Shown here piece by piece: positions 8,825 to 19,067 of a stretch of 64,000 nucleotides of DNA. The position numbers were made by a program, and so were the translations under genes. The number at the start of each line of letters is the position of its first letter. Position 1 is the first letter of the stretch. The notes below the pieces were generated by a model. That model saw nothing but the letters and a program-made list of their open reading frames with translations, searched no databases and was not told the origin of the DNA. The stretch covers positions 1 to 64,000 of the forward strand of contig JAECUM010003195.1 in NCBI GenBank assembly GCA_016617855.1, read 5' to 3'. This DNA comes from Megalonaias nervosa. Taxonomy: Eukaryota > Mollusca > Bivalvia > Unionida > Unionidae.

Positions 8825-10275
8825 CTATTGTCTTAGATCCAAAATGTTTCCTGCCTGGTCGGTGAGTTTGAAATTTATTCTTGTCATAAATGGATTATGA
8901 ACTCGCAGGTACACGGGATTAATTGGCTCAGATACAATTAACCACCCGGGCGGATCTTAGGACTAAATGTATATAGTATATACCCCTGTTGTGCCTGGTT
9001 AGATTTTGAAAGATCTACTTGATAACTGTCATCAATTACGTCACATACTAGATTGACCGCGATCGTAGATGTTATATTAACAATACCAGGTGAGATATGG
9101 CGACCTCCACCATGTGGATCATTATTATATTTAAGAATAGTTGGTGTGGGTATTAATTTTTTCCATGAATCACATATTCTTTTAAAATGTTCATCAATAA
9201 GATCATTAACTGACTTCTTTAGCTCCTCAGAGTTAAATCCGGGAATTACAAATGTTGGTAGCTGTTCTTCTGTGATTCCATAATATTTAAGAAATACTGT
9301 TTTAAATAAGCGTTTATAGCTTACACGCTGAATAGGATCATCTTCATTAACTATATAAGTACTATGAAATCTATCTGCCGGTACGTTTAATGTTTTTTCT
9401 CTGTCAACGATAGCCTTATTTACATATTCTAAATCTGATGCAACCTGATTCAGATGTTGTATTGTCTCAATTATTTGATTTTTTAAGTCATCGTTGTAGG
9501 AAGTGCTAATGCTAGAAAATAAATTTCTTAGATCATTAAGTATACGTCCATGTTCAGATTTAATTGGTCTTGATTTTGAGTTAATTTCTTCAACATTAAT
9601 TGTTGCTATTCTTGTTGTGCCTTTACCCCGAACGAAATCTATATAATGAGTATGCTGTGCATAACCACGATAAGCATCCGGAGTCTCTATAAACGGATAA
9701 GTTTTTCGATATTCTGGAGGTTTTATAAATTTTTCAACATCTACGACGAAATCAGATCGTTGTGGTTCTGGTGGTCCTTGATAAACCGGTGGTTCTTCAG
9801 GCCATCCTAATACTGATCTAATCGAACTTTGATAAATATCTACGGAGTAATCAGGGGAATTTATTTCAATAACCGCAGATAGTGTTGGTTCGTATACAGT
9901 AATTGCTATTTTTGATTCTTTCCCTGTAATAGATTTAATTCTGCGTTAGACCTCATCATTAATCTGTTCTATTTGATAACTGCCCGTTGGAATAGCAACT
10001 ACTTGCCAATCAGGAGTTCCATCTGGTTTATTCTTATTAGTGAATACTAATGAATTATTTGGCTGTAGTCCACCAAATGGTTTTGATCTAATATTTGGCC
10101 AGCTATAATAAACCCGTAACTGTGCTAATGCTATTTCTTTTGCAGGAATTGATGTTGGAAAATTGACACTAAACTCAGGATTGGTCGAACTTAACGATAT
10201 CATCGTGGTTTTTGACGGAGTCGTATTAGTGACGATCTGCTGAAGTAACTCCCTGTCTGTCATTATTATTATCAT
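8825..10275 (-). pseudogene. Probable minor capsid (penton-like) protein, element A, one stop and one frameshift
   Basis: Starts at 10275 (10275-9946 open), meets TAA at 9946-9948, then the same frame is open to 8938. A frame change there leads to a short tail ending at 8825. The N-terminal part shares the pattern IPxGxYxxxxIN with the proteins at 18289 and 46990. The C-terminal part (YTFSP, then KLTDQAGNILDL) matches their YSFSP and QLTDQSG motifs. Those proteins are about 250 residues, so A has roughly 200 extra residues in the middle. In Polintons a single jelly-roll penton is expected in this class; that label is inference. Lies downstream of the membrane-protein gene, overlapping it by 50 bp. 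Confidence 0.55.
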
Positions 10276-10762
10276 TATTATTTAATTCATTAAAATCATT
10301 AGCGATCACCTTAAAAGCGTCATCATAGGTTTTCATAATCATAGCAAATTCAGTATCGGATATTTCATCATCACTGACACACGAAGAAACGTACAAAGAT
10401 AATTTAGAAAATGCATCTGCCACTGTATGTAATTTAATCATATAATCGTGCAATTTAGCATTTGTACAAGTATCTATCTTTTTGGCTATAATACCGAGAA
10501 CTCCAGCAATAGTCGTTGATGCTGAAAGAATGATGGTTATAACAGTAAGTGCTGTCATCGTCAATGTTGATAATAATAATCCTGTTCCAGCAATAACAGC
10601 AGAAACCGAGTAAACAACTACATCAATAACAACTATACGCCTTTTGTATATTTTTATTTTCGTGTTATAATAGTCGATAAAATTATTTAGTTTAGTGAGA
10701 CGCTCACATACTTGATTGCATCTGTAACGTTGAACGTCGATGCGAGACTGAGGTTGATCCAT
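10226..10762 (-). CDS. Predicted membrane protein, element A
   Basis: 178 residues with a basic N-terminal 45 residues (RIDVQRYRCNQVCERL), a long hydrophobic zone at about 47-100 able to form two or three membrane spans, and a helical acidic C-terminal half ending in an Asn-rich run encoded by AAT repeats. A protein with the same plan (charged N-terminus, membrane hairpin, helical tail) is at 42077-42577 in element C. The start codon is in AGTATAATG. The last 50 bp overlap the next gene. Function unknown; a virion membrane or host-membrane role is only a guess. Confidence 0.6.
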   Translation of the reverse strand: MDQPQSRIDVQRYRCNQVCERLTKLNNFIDYYNTKIKIYKRRIVVIDVVVYSVSAVIAGTGLLLSTLTMTALTVITIILSASTTIAGVLGIIAKKIDTCTNAKLHDYMIKLHTVADAFSKLSLYVSSCVSDDEISDTEFAMIMKTYDDAFKVIANDFNELNNNDNNNDRQGVTSADRH

Positions 10763-10783
10763 TATACTAACAACGTCATTTAA

Positions 10784-11850
10784 TTAAGTTTCAGCTACAA
10801 ATTCTAGGCACCACCAGTAACGTCTCGGAGGCATTTCTGTTGATATCAGCGTAAAGATTTCTTTGATGTTCTTGGTTAGCATCACCAATAGAGGATTATG
10901 ATATTCATTCGGTGATAATGAAGTGGCAGCATTAATTTCCGAACCGTATATAGATAACCTGTATAACCCAGTTACTTCTGCGGTATGTTCGAGTGTATTA
11001 TTTTGTGGTGTCCATGTTGATGATCCTGATGCTACTGTATATACGATATTTTTAATTTGTCCGTGTGGAATTTTAATCAGATTAGTTTTTTGAACAATAT
11101 TAGGTATTCCACTGACAATGTCGTTGAGTTTCGTGTTAACGTCAGCTAGTTTTATTTCAACGGTTGGTTGTTCCCCAAAAATTCTTTAATGGGTTTGTTT
11201 ACATTTCTACGAAAATTTAAGAACGTTTCTACATGTTTGGAAAAAGTAGCACTAAGTGTAGTAATTTCATTATTGATTGTAGTTAGCGAAATTGAAATAG
11301 GAATTTCCTTATCATCGACATACTTTTTCGTAACAGCATCAAAATCATATTCTGGTGTTCTAAGATTATTAATGCCATTATTATTCATGTTGAGAAATGC
11401 ACGCATTATGCCACCGTTGACCAATACGTACTTAGATTCTTGATCGTCGACATATTTCTTTGTTGCGGCGTCCGCATCTGCGGTTGGATTTCCAAGACCT
11501 GTAATTTTATTTTGATTCATAATAATTGAACCTGTAAATGAATCACCAGCTTTCTTAATATAATCGCTGACTGACGTACCGGAATCTTGTATTTTACCCT
11601 GATCAGTAAAAGTAACTATATTATTAACAACCGCATTAGGAACTCGTATAATTACATCTGGTAGTTGTATATTACTAGTTTTTAATCGTCCTTCTTTATC
11701 CTGAAAAACAACTACTTCGTTTTGATCCACACTGGTTATATTTAATAAATCATCAATCTCATTTCTGAGCTGATCGAGAGTTGCGTATTTAGATAAATCA
11801 GCTTGCTGATGACCTTTACTACGAGAAGATCTTCCATAAATATCTACCAT
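10784..11850 (-). pseudogene. Fibre-like structural protein, element A, one frameshift
   Basis: The part 11152-11850 (232 residues) contains phage-tail-fibre-like repeats: IIMNQNKITGLGNPTADADA-ATKKYVDD, then a second copy around LNMNNNGINNLRTP...AVTKKYVDD. A frame change near 11165-11175 leads into an open stretch ending at 10784 that would form a C-terminal head of about 120 residues, rich in aromatic residues (PRRYWWCLEF). Fibres of this repeat type trimerise and carry the receptor-binding head. Element C has the same repeat type at 44285-45159. Start codon in AAATATAATG. The protease gene ends 9 bp upstream. Confidence 0.7.
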
Positions 11851-11858
11851 TATATTTA

Positions 11859-12272
11859 CTAATGTCTGTTTAAATATGACGTCGTAGTATATTCATGTAC
11901 AACTTTGTGGGGTGGTTTTGTTGATTTTGATATAGCATCAAGTACGTTAAGTACTTCTCGACCACATATTGGTGGATCAGTTAATATTTGTGTTGGTAAC
12001 GTTGAATACCATATTGGAGTACTTTGATAGCCGCTAATATACTTTAAGAATTCTTTTGGTGGAGCTAGTCCATATGAATCAAAATAAATAATTCCACGTG
12101 GATCTATTGCATAAGCGACCCAATGCGTGCCTGGACCAGAATTTTCATCGAGATTAATAATACTGGTTTCAATGTTATTTGGTTGTTTTGGTAATTGATC
12201 ACGCATGAAAACACCTCTGAAGTTTTTTATTTTTAATTTTTTAGCAGCATCTAGTAAATCAAAATTGGACAT
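11859..12272 (-). CDS. Adenain-like cysteine protease, element A
   Basis: Counting from Met at 12272 (137 residues), the catalytic set of adenovirus-type proteases is visible: His50 in GTHWVAY, Asp65 in YFDSYG, Gln96 and Cys104 in PPICGREV. In this family the enzyme cleaves capsid precursors during maturation. The frame is open further up to 12323, but the Met in PMSNFDLL is preferred because the homologues at 21.7 and 50.65 kb begin their similarity at SNFDIL and the previous gene stops at 12281. No break is seen, although the usual CGYYC string after the catalytic Cys is changed to CGREV. Confidence 0.82.
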   Translation of the reverse strand: MSNFDLLDAAKKLKIKNFRGVFMRDQLPKQPNNIETSIINLDENSGPGTHWVAYAIDPRGIIYFDSYGLAPPKEFLKYISGYQSTPIWYSTLPTQILTDPPICGREVLNVLDAISKSTKPPHKVVHEYTTTSYLNRH

Positions 12273-12280
12273 AGGAGATA

Positions 12281-12750
12281 TCAGTAAACTGTCCCTGGTA
12301 ATCTTAGGCCTTTTCCGTACCATGAATGTGGAGTCCCTGGTAATCTTAGACCCCTTCCCTTTTTTTTAATTCCCTTTCCTGTTGCTTTCTTTAATGCCAT
12401 TCCAGCAGCAGTTCCAACAGCGCCTAATGCAGCTGCTTTTGCAACAGCTGGGGCTGCAGCAGCTATTAATGCTGGTATAGCAGCAAGAAGTGGAAATATA
12501 CCACCCGTCTTAATATATCTTTAATGGCACCCGCAGAAAGATTAAGTTTTATACCTTTATTTGATTTTTTGGCTTCATTGAAATGCCCGAGCTGACGTTC
12601 CGTAAGAGATAATTTATTTGAACCGCTCATCTGATCTTTCTTTAGCGATATTTTTAATCCGCAATTATTTTTTGATGCTGATTGTATCCTTTTAATCTGA
12701 CCAGGAGTCAGACTAACACTAACGTGATTATACGACATTATAATATTCAT
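12281..12750 (-). pseudogene. Small structural protein with hydrophobic, basic tail, element A, one frameshift
   Basis: The N-terminal part (12750 to about 12510) reads as a compact domain (VSVSLTPGQIKRIQ) that matches proteins at 21113 and 49964 (IYLIPGQIEKL). A frame change near 12510 leads to an Ala-rich hydrophobic stretch and a Lys/Gly-rich end with LRLPGT, matching the hydrophobic end of those proteins plus the separate basic proteins of B (21526) and C (50459). It is probably a cement or core-type virion protein; that is inference from position between MCP and protease. A short direct repeat (CTAAGATTACCAGGGAC) occurs twice near the end, 46 bp apart. Confidence 0.55.
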
Positions 12751-12761
12751 AAACGATCTAA

Positions 12762-14176
12762 TTACATGTTTTCTACTGGCGCATCAACGACTCTCATTCG
12801 TCCACCAACACCTTCAAGTAACATCGATTTATCACTGAGTATGACTGCATTTGCTGTGTAATTGGCAATAGCTCCTCGCGTCACACGAGCTCGAAAATGT
12901 ATATCGACTACTGACTGTCTGGCTAAATCTAAATGTTCGAGCGAAAAGTAATAAATCGGATATAGGGTTGTAAAATCTAATTGTGATATTTGTAAACCAG
13001 TATCAATATTTTGATCACGACCCATGAACGTCATCAGACGATGATATACACGTGCTATATGATTTTGTTCAAAATTCAGTAATATATCCTCGGCTATTAA
13101 TGCTGGTATAGCAGCAAGAATGGTTCTTGATGTCCATTTATCCTCAACGAAACCTCGGAAACACCAAGATTGTCAAATATCATAATACTACGTGTTTGAT
13201 CATTCACCCGTGCAGTATCTTGAAATGCAATAAATATGTGTCGTGGTGCAGAAACACCTTGCTGAGAAGCTATTTGCCATGTAAATAAACCATTAATATT
13301 ACTCTGGATAGCATCTGTGGTCATTGTTAACCACGATAATGCTGATTTACCACCTTGATTCATAAAAGAAAGTAGATGTTCTTCTTTAGGTATTGTTGGA
13401 GTCATCACCGGCATCCATAATGAAAGTTTTGTCAGAATTACTCTACCAACATTACCAGCGAGTCGCCAGATTGCATCATCGTCGGTTGCTTTTCGTACAA
13501 GTACAACTGTATGCTTAGCTCCGAAAATGACTTTTCTGACATTTCTACAAAATCCAAATATATGTGATAGTGGAATCGCACATGAAAATGCTCTTCTTTC
13601 ACCACGCAACATTGCTCGACGTGATCTAAATCCTAAGTTAAAATCTGGATCTACATTAATAATCATACTTTGTACATCCGCATTGGCGTTTCTAGCAAAA
13701 TTTCTTGGTTGTCCTATTTCATATTGTCGATACTCTGGAGAATCAGAAGTGTCCTTTACAAACATCATTGACGGGCCAGCCGATCTTGAATAATCGTCGC
13801 TGTATCTAGCAAGGCCTAATATCGTTGTAGCAACATCAACGTCCTTCTGAATTGATTGAATATTTTTACCATCAATCATATACGTAGCGCTATCAAATAA
13901 CGCCATAATACCATTATTAACAAAACCGACACTAACATCGTCTCCATATGCTACTGGTGCTGCAGGATTAGCGTTATTTAAAATTTCACCTTCTACTTCA
14001 ATAAAAGCCTCAGCGGGTAAGAAATACCTACTTGTATCCTGAACTTGTAGTTCAATTCGTCCACGCTGATCTGGAATTCGAGCGTCATAATAATAATATT
14101 GATAATCACGCATAGACTCATCTTTAAGTACTGGTGCGTCCATGTCAAATGCGGGATCAGATATTCGCTTGAACAT
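12762..14176 (-). pseudogene. Major capsid protein (double jelly-roll), element A, disrupted by a 28-bp insertion
   Basis: 13097-14176 gives the N-terminal three quarters and 12762-13034 the C-terminal end, both aligning with the MCPs at 19.5 and 48.2 kb (LPAEAFIEVEGEI, ILGLARYSDDYSRS, FGFCRNVRKVIFGAKHT, TLYPIYYF). The frame is broken by 28 extra bases at 13093-13120 that copy 12462-12489 of the neighbouring gene and bring in a stop. Outside this insert no other break is evident, so it may be the most recent inactivating event. The MCP forms the hexon-like capsomers of the particle. A 15-bp spacer separates it from the upstream gene. Confidence 0.85.
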
Positions 14177-14190
14177 CTTTATTATAATTA

Positions 14191-14655
14191 TTATCGTCTA
14201 AAACGAAGATCACTTCGGGAAGTGAGACCACTTCCTGCTATCAGACTAGCGGTTATATTTTTTTCTTTTTCTGACATTGGTACATCAGCCAACTCTGATA
14301 GCTTTTGATTAGTAATTTGATTTATTATTTTACTGACATTTGCAGGCATTACTTCAGTACTAGGTAATTTTACAGGTTGAGGTTTTCGTCGTATTAATCG
14401 TGCTAACCTATCTTTAATCGCTGAAAATGCTTTACCAGCAACATTACCAACAGCACCAATACCTTTTTCACGAACAACATCAATAGCTTTCATTCCCAGT
14501 TGCTTTGCGATCGGTATTGCTTTTTGGGCTATCCTTCTAAATAGACCCTGAACAACATCACCTAGTCCATCTCCGTAGGTTGTTTTGTACACTGGTAATC
14601 GTGAGTTTATTACCCTGACCATAGTTGGTCCACGTTGAGTACCGTATACGATCAT
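14191..14655 (-). CDS. Small basic virion-type protein, element A
   Basis: 155 residues from Met at 14655 (ACTATAATAAAATG context); an upstream extension to 14793 overlaps the next gene and is not preferred. The sequence contains a Gly-rich start of the core (YGDGLGDVVQGLF), helical amphipathic segments and a basic middle (RLARLIRRKP). Proteins in the same place between coiled coil and MCP are found in B (about 19.07 kb) and C (about 47.8 kb), where VGGFLGN precedes a similar helical part. Position suggests a virion component comparable to adenovirus pVI, but no direct motif proves this. Confidence 0.55.
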   Translation of the reverse strand: MIVYGTQRGPTMVRVINSRLPVYKTTYGDGLGDVVQGLFRRIAQKAIPIAKQLGMKAIDVVREKGIGAVGNVAGKAFSAIKDRLARLIRRKPQPVKLPSTEVMPANVSKIINQITNQKLSELADVPMSEKEKNITASLIAGSGLTSRSDLRFRR

Positions 14656-14686
14656 TTTATTATAGTAATTGTATTTAATTACGTAC

Positions 14687-16222
14687 TTAGTCACTGTAGT
14701 AGTCATCGGCAATTTCATTAATAAGAGACTGATAAACATCAACGTCCATGATACCGCCTGTAAATAACCGTCTGCAAATATCAGCCGCCTCATTAATTAT
14801 TTCTGGAGAATTATTACCAGCTCGTTTTCCTCCAATGAGAATTTCGAGACGTTCAACGTCAGAGATAACGTTATTAGGACACAGAGTAAAATTACCTCCA
14901 GTAGAGAGACCACTTCCAGTAGAAAGTTTTTCTAAACCTGAATTTAGTTTTTCTTCATATTCTTCATATTCTGTTATTTTTTCTTGTAAATCTTTTTTTC
15001 TAACATTCCCTCTTTCTTTTGATAATCGTTCCATCACATACTGTTTATGTTCTCTCACGTTCTCCAGATGCATCATTAATTCTTCCTTATCAGATTTATC
15101 AAGTAATTTTTTAAGGAATTCTAGTCTTTCTGCTTTTTCTTCCTTTTTCCCCTCTTCATATCTTTCCATTATCCCCGGTTCAAAAGAAGCAAATCCCCCT
15201 GGTCTTCCGAAGCCCGGTTTAGTTAAAAATGATCGTGATGGTGGTCGTGATGGTCGTGATGGTGATGGTGGTGATGGTGATGGTGGTGATGGTGATGGTG
15301 ATGATTGTTGTTCTTTCAGAATTTTCCGTGAGGCTGGCGACCAATATTCTGATCCTTTTACTTTTCGTCCTTTTGCTGCTTCCTCTGGTGTTGGTTGTAA
15401 TGGCGGTGGTAATGATAACAATGGTTGTCGTAGTAGTGGTGATGATCGTGGTGGAGTTTGTACACGTGGTGGCAATGATGATTGTTGTTCTTCAAAATAT
15501 TTTTCTCTTTCTTCTCTTTCTAGTTCTACTTCTTTTAATTCTCTTTCCAATATTTCTCTCCGTATAATATCAACGGCACCTTGGTCGAGAACGGATCTTT
15601 CATATTGTTTAGCATCATCTTCAAATTTTTTAAACTCATCTTGATATTTACTAGTAATTTTGGATATATTTTTTGTAATTCGAAATATAAAATAATTCCA
15701 TTTATTTCTAGGAATATCAGGAGTATTCGGATCTAAAAAATGATTACGATAAACGTATCCTGTACCTGCAAGTTCAATAGGAACCGTTTTAGCAAGATGA
15801 AGACCATAACTGGAAAATTTGGGTACTTGTTTTTTGGTATATTTTCTTTTTGATTTTTCATGTTTTTCCGGTTCCTTAAAGAGAGTATTCAAATCACCTT
15901 CAATTAATTCTGGTATATCCCTCGGTGGCTGAGCAGCAGCAATTTCAACTGGAAGTCCACGTAAAATTCTTTTTGTCTGTTTTGTTCTTTCTGCTATTTT
16001 TCCAGTTGCTTCAGCAGTTTTCTCTAAAACAGGAAGAAGAGGTTTAGTTGTCTCTGTAATAGGTTTAAATAATTGTTTTGTATCCTCTTCAAATTCAACA
16101 TGAGATTCCTGACGTTCTTGTAATTGTTGCTTGACAGCATCACGAACAGGTAAATATTTTCTAATTGCTTCTAGTCGCTCTCGTGCTAATCTAGCTGAAT
16201 GTGGTTCGCCTATAACGACCAT
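14687..16222 (-). CDS. Coiled-coil structural protein with Pro/Ser-rich linker, element A
   Basis: 511 residues, open throughout. Long charged helices at about 1-130 and 210-260, a Pro/Ser-rich tract at about 300-330 (SPSPPSPSPPSPSRPS) encoded by GGTGATGGT-type repeats on the plus strand, another helical region (360-430) and a conserved C-terminal domain of about 80 residues. The proteins at 16678-18240 and 45920-46990 share the overall plan and C-terminal domain (IDNEIIDIL-like). It is the gene normally following the ATPase; a scaffold or core role is inference. The window's upstream neighbour is lost: recognisable A sequence ends at 16257, where an inverted-repeat block begins. Confidence 0.62.
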   Translation of the reverse strand: MVVIGEPHSARLARERLEAIRKYLPVRDAVKQQLQERQESHVEFEEDTKQLFKPITETTKPLLPVLEKTAEATGKIAERTKQTKRILRGLPVEIAAAQPPRDIPELIEGDLNTLFKEPEKHEKSKRKYTKKQVPKFSSYGLHLAKTVPIELAGTGYVYRNHFLDPNTPDIPRNKWNYFIFRITKNISKITSKYQDEFKKFEDDAKQYERSVLDQGAVDIIRREILERELKEVELEREEREKYFEEQQSSLPPRVQTPPRSSPLLRQPLLSLPPPLQPTPEEAAKGRKVKGSEYWSPASRKILKEQQSSPSPSPPSPSPPSPSRPSRPPSRSFLTKPGFGRPGGFASFEPGIMERYEEGKKEEKAERLEFLKKLLDKSDKEELMMHLENVREHKQYVMERLSKERGNVRKKDLQEKITEYEEYEEKLNSGLEKLSTGSGLSTGGNFTLCPNNVISDVERLEILIGGKRAGNNSPEIINEAADICRRLFTGGIMDVDVYQSLINEIADDYYSD

Positions 16223-16256
16223 TATTGATAATATTTATAATAATTGTTTAAATTAC

Positions 16257-16526
16257 AGCAGCAGGCAGGGTGAATGACAAAAATTAAGCGACCCGCCGAG
16301 TAAACTAAACGCATTATAACATAAAAAAACAAAAAAGTCAAAAATAAAATAATAAAAATGAGCTAACCCAAACGATTTATTATTCGTTTTTCAAACTATA
16401 CGGTAATAATAAAAGTTAGGAGGTTCGGTTTAGCGATATTGACCTTATTTTTCAGCCTCTGTAGGAACCTTTATTTTTGTAAAATAAGGTCTCGTACAAA
16501 GTGGTCTGTTCACCCTGCCTGCTGCT
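16257..16526. mobile_element. 270-bp inverted-repeat block (MITE-like) at the A/B junction
   Basis: Ends are an exact 18-bp inverted repeat (16257-16274 with 16509-16526, AGCAGCAGGCAGGGTGAA). Inside is a second 11-bp hairpin (16441-16451 with 16481-16491). No ORF. It lies exactly between the end of lineage A sequence and the first base of recognisable lineage B ATPase. It could be a small non-autonomous transposon or a palindrome formed by the joining event. No clear target duplication was found. Confidence 0.5.
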
Positions 16527-16527
16527 T

Positions 16528-16662
16528 GACGTAACAAAAGATAAATTTATTGAATTATATCATAAAGCAACAGCGGATAAATATAACTTTTTCTTATTTG
16601 ATAAAATAACACATGATCCAACTAAAGTGTTTCGTTGTTGTATTGAAAATTATCTGCAGTAA
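16528..16662 (+). pseudogene. C-terminal fragment of packaging ATPase, element B
   Basis: 44 codons open to a stop at 16660, matching the last 40 residues of the element C ATPase (DVTKDKFIELYH). The first 180 or so residues, with Walker A and B, are absent because lineage B sequence begins here. Shows that B is a truncated copy. The coiled-coil gene follows 15 bp later, as in C. Confidence 0.8.
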
Positions 16663-16677
16663 GTTTATATAATAATT

Positions 16678-18240
16678 ATGGACAAACGAGCAAACTACAG
16701 AAAACATATAGAAGATCTCAAAAAACTTGTTCAATCTCAAGCAGCATTTAAGCAGCGAGTACAACAAGCACGACGTGGACAGACAGTTGCCGCAGAAGCA
16801 GCAGCGACAGTTCTCAAACCAGTTACTGAGGCACTACTTGGAAAACAACCTGAAACTATGCCGCTGTCAGAAGAAGAACTTAAGCGACTACAGGAAAAAG
16901 ATTTAGTTGGTATTTTTAAAGAACAACAAGAAGCAGCTGCCACAAAAATTATTGGTTGATCTGACGAGGAAAAAAAAAGATTAGCTGAAGAACCTTCAGC
17001 ACATGTTCTTAATCCTGTTGCTAGACAAGCTGAAATAGATCGTCTGATCAATAATCCACTTGAACTTGAACGAAAATTAGCAAGTTTAACAGTTGGGCCG
17101 ATTAGGAGAAAGTTAGAAGATATAGAAAGGAAAAAAAAATTGAAGAACCAAAAGAAAAGAGTTGGTATGAGGAAGTAAGAAGCTAGAAGAGAATCTCTTA
17201 GAAAAGAGCAAGAAATCACAGAAAGAGAAAGATTAAATGATGATCGAAAAAAGATGAATGATAAAATAAAAGATTATGAATATAAATCTTTTAACGAAAA
17301 ATATGGATTTAAAAATGTTAGATTACATAATTTTAGTAAAGATGATTTCGACGGTGATGAAAATATTAGAAAACTAACAGAAATAATACAAGAAAATGAA
17401 AAACATGCTCGTGACGTAGTATCAGATAATGAAAGATGCAAAGAAAGTATTAAATTATATCGACACTCAATTATTGCTGGACTTTATAAGCAAGTTATTA
17501 TTAATATAAAAAATGACATACAACATAATGCTAACACTAGTAGCATAACTACTGAAGCAAAATATTTAGATGAGGAAAGAATAGATTATACTAAAAAACT
17601 GTTAGTGGAAGGTAGTTTAATGAGAGAGGCAGATCTAAAAAGATCACTCGAAGAAGCTGAAAAGTATCGGGAAAGCATGAAAAAAGTAGTACAACAAGAA
17701 ATAGTAGCAACAGAATATTTGGATTTTATGAAATATTATGATATTTCTGATGTTGATAATATTGATAAATGGAGCGAAGATAAATATAATGATCTTATTA
17801 AAAAATTAGATGATATTAGAAAAGATGCAGAAGCTTACGATAAAATTGATACAGCTGCAATAGAATATATTAGAGAATTTTCTGAGAAAGCTAAAAATGG
17901 TGTTATTGCTAGTGTTTTTAAAAATGCCACAGAAAAATTTAGAGGTGGGAAACCTCAGAAAGAAGGTTGGGATTTTAAAATGTTGTTTGATCATTTTGAT
18001 AAACGTCGCTTAGAGAGAGCTAAAAATTCTATGAGTAAAAAAACTGGAACAGGTGTAAAAATATATACATCAACTGCCGAAATGATAGGTAGATTAATGC
18101 TGCTGATATCATCAAAGGAAGCTGGAAATGTTGGCTCTGAAATTGACAATGAAATTATTGACATACTTGATCATTTAAGATCGGAAAATTTATTAACATC
18201 TGATGAATATGAAACTTTACATGGCGATTTAATTTTGTGA
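16678..18240 (+). pseudogene. Coiled-coil structural protein, element B, two in-frame stops
   Basis: One frame of 521 codons from ATG 16678 (ATAATAATTATGG) to 18240, interrupted only by TGA at 16957-16959 and TAA at 17176-17178. Strongly helical and charged. The N-terminal part (RGQTVAAEAAATVLKPV) and C-terminal domain (IDNEIIDILDHLRSENLL) match element C at 45920-46990, and the size matches the 511-residue protein of A. The 3' end has GTTAATTTTGTAAAT repeated just after the stop (18240-18275). Probable virion scaffold or core component. Confidence 0.7.
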
Positions 18241-18288
18241 AATGTTAATTTTGTAAATGTTAATTTTGTAAAAATATAATAAATAACA

Positions 18289-19067
18289 ATGTCAGCAACA
18301 TTATTACTAAACTCTAGTACGGCCGCGACAGCTAACACGAAAGATAGCGCAAATTTTTCAGTAAATTATATTCCACCTGTACAACTTGATACTGAAAAAC
18401 AGTACGAAATTGAACTAATTTCATGTACGTGTTGGCATTCCATGGCTAACGTGAAAACTGGTGTCAATGATGAATTTAAGTTTTATTCTACCTCCGACAG
18501 AGCCACTGGGACATTTATAATTAACATTCCGCAAGGAGCTTACAACGTAACTAATTTAAATAAAATAATACGCGAATTAATAACATATGTAGATACAGGA
18601 GCCGCTGACAGTTTTGAACTAACACCAAATTATAATACTTTACGCGCCAGAATAACATTAAAATATAATTTTGAAATAGTTTTTTATCAGCAAAAAGCAT
18701 AGCGTCGCTCATTGGATTTACTCACAAGAAATATAGATCAACCACAGGACGAACTATTACATATGATGGTGATCTGCCAGTAAATATAACCGACGTAAAC
18801 ACAATATTAATAAATTGCTCCATTGCGTCTGGATCTTACTCAGCCCAGGGTAGTAAAGGACAAACGGTATATAGCTTTTCTCCAGATGTTCCACCGGGTT
18901 CGCTCATGCAAATTAGTCCGCGACAAGTTATTTATTATCTGCTAAATGTTGAAAATCAAATAACAGCAATAAATATACAGTTGACAGATCAATCTGGATG
19001 ACAACTGGATCTGAATAACGAGGTTGTCACTTACTATTTACACTTACGCGCACAATCGACTTCGTGA
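18289..19067 (+). pseudogene. Probable minor capsid (penton-like) protein, element B
   Basis: 18289-18702 is the N-terminal half (FIINIPQGAYNVTNLNK). A frame change near 18685 leads to the second half (YDGDLPVNIT, NCSIASGSYSA, YSFSP), which has a TGA within LTDQSG near 19000 and ends at 19067. The same gene is at 46990-47735 (C) and, with a longer middle, at 8825-10275 (A). The closing pattern LTDQSG-x-x-LDLN, followed by a beta-rich end, fits capsid jelly-roll proteins of Polintons; the penton label is inferred from gene position and this pattern. Confidence 0.58.

Noticed and set aside
15229..15567. Hydrophobic Val/Met repeat ORF
   Set aside because: Antisense of the Pro/Ser and Asp-rich part of the coiled-coil gene, from the GGTGATGGT repeat; no independent support.
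14748..15644. Long plus-strand ORF of 298 codons opposite the coiled-coil gene
   Set aside because: Composition (Ser/Phe/Gly/Asp-rich) is what the antisense of a Lys/Glu/Pro-rich gene gives; the minus-strand gene is supported by homologues in B and C.
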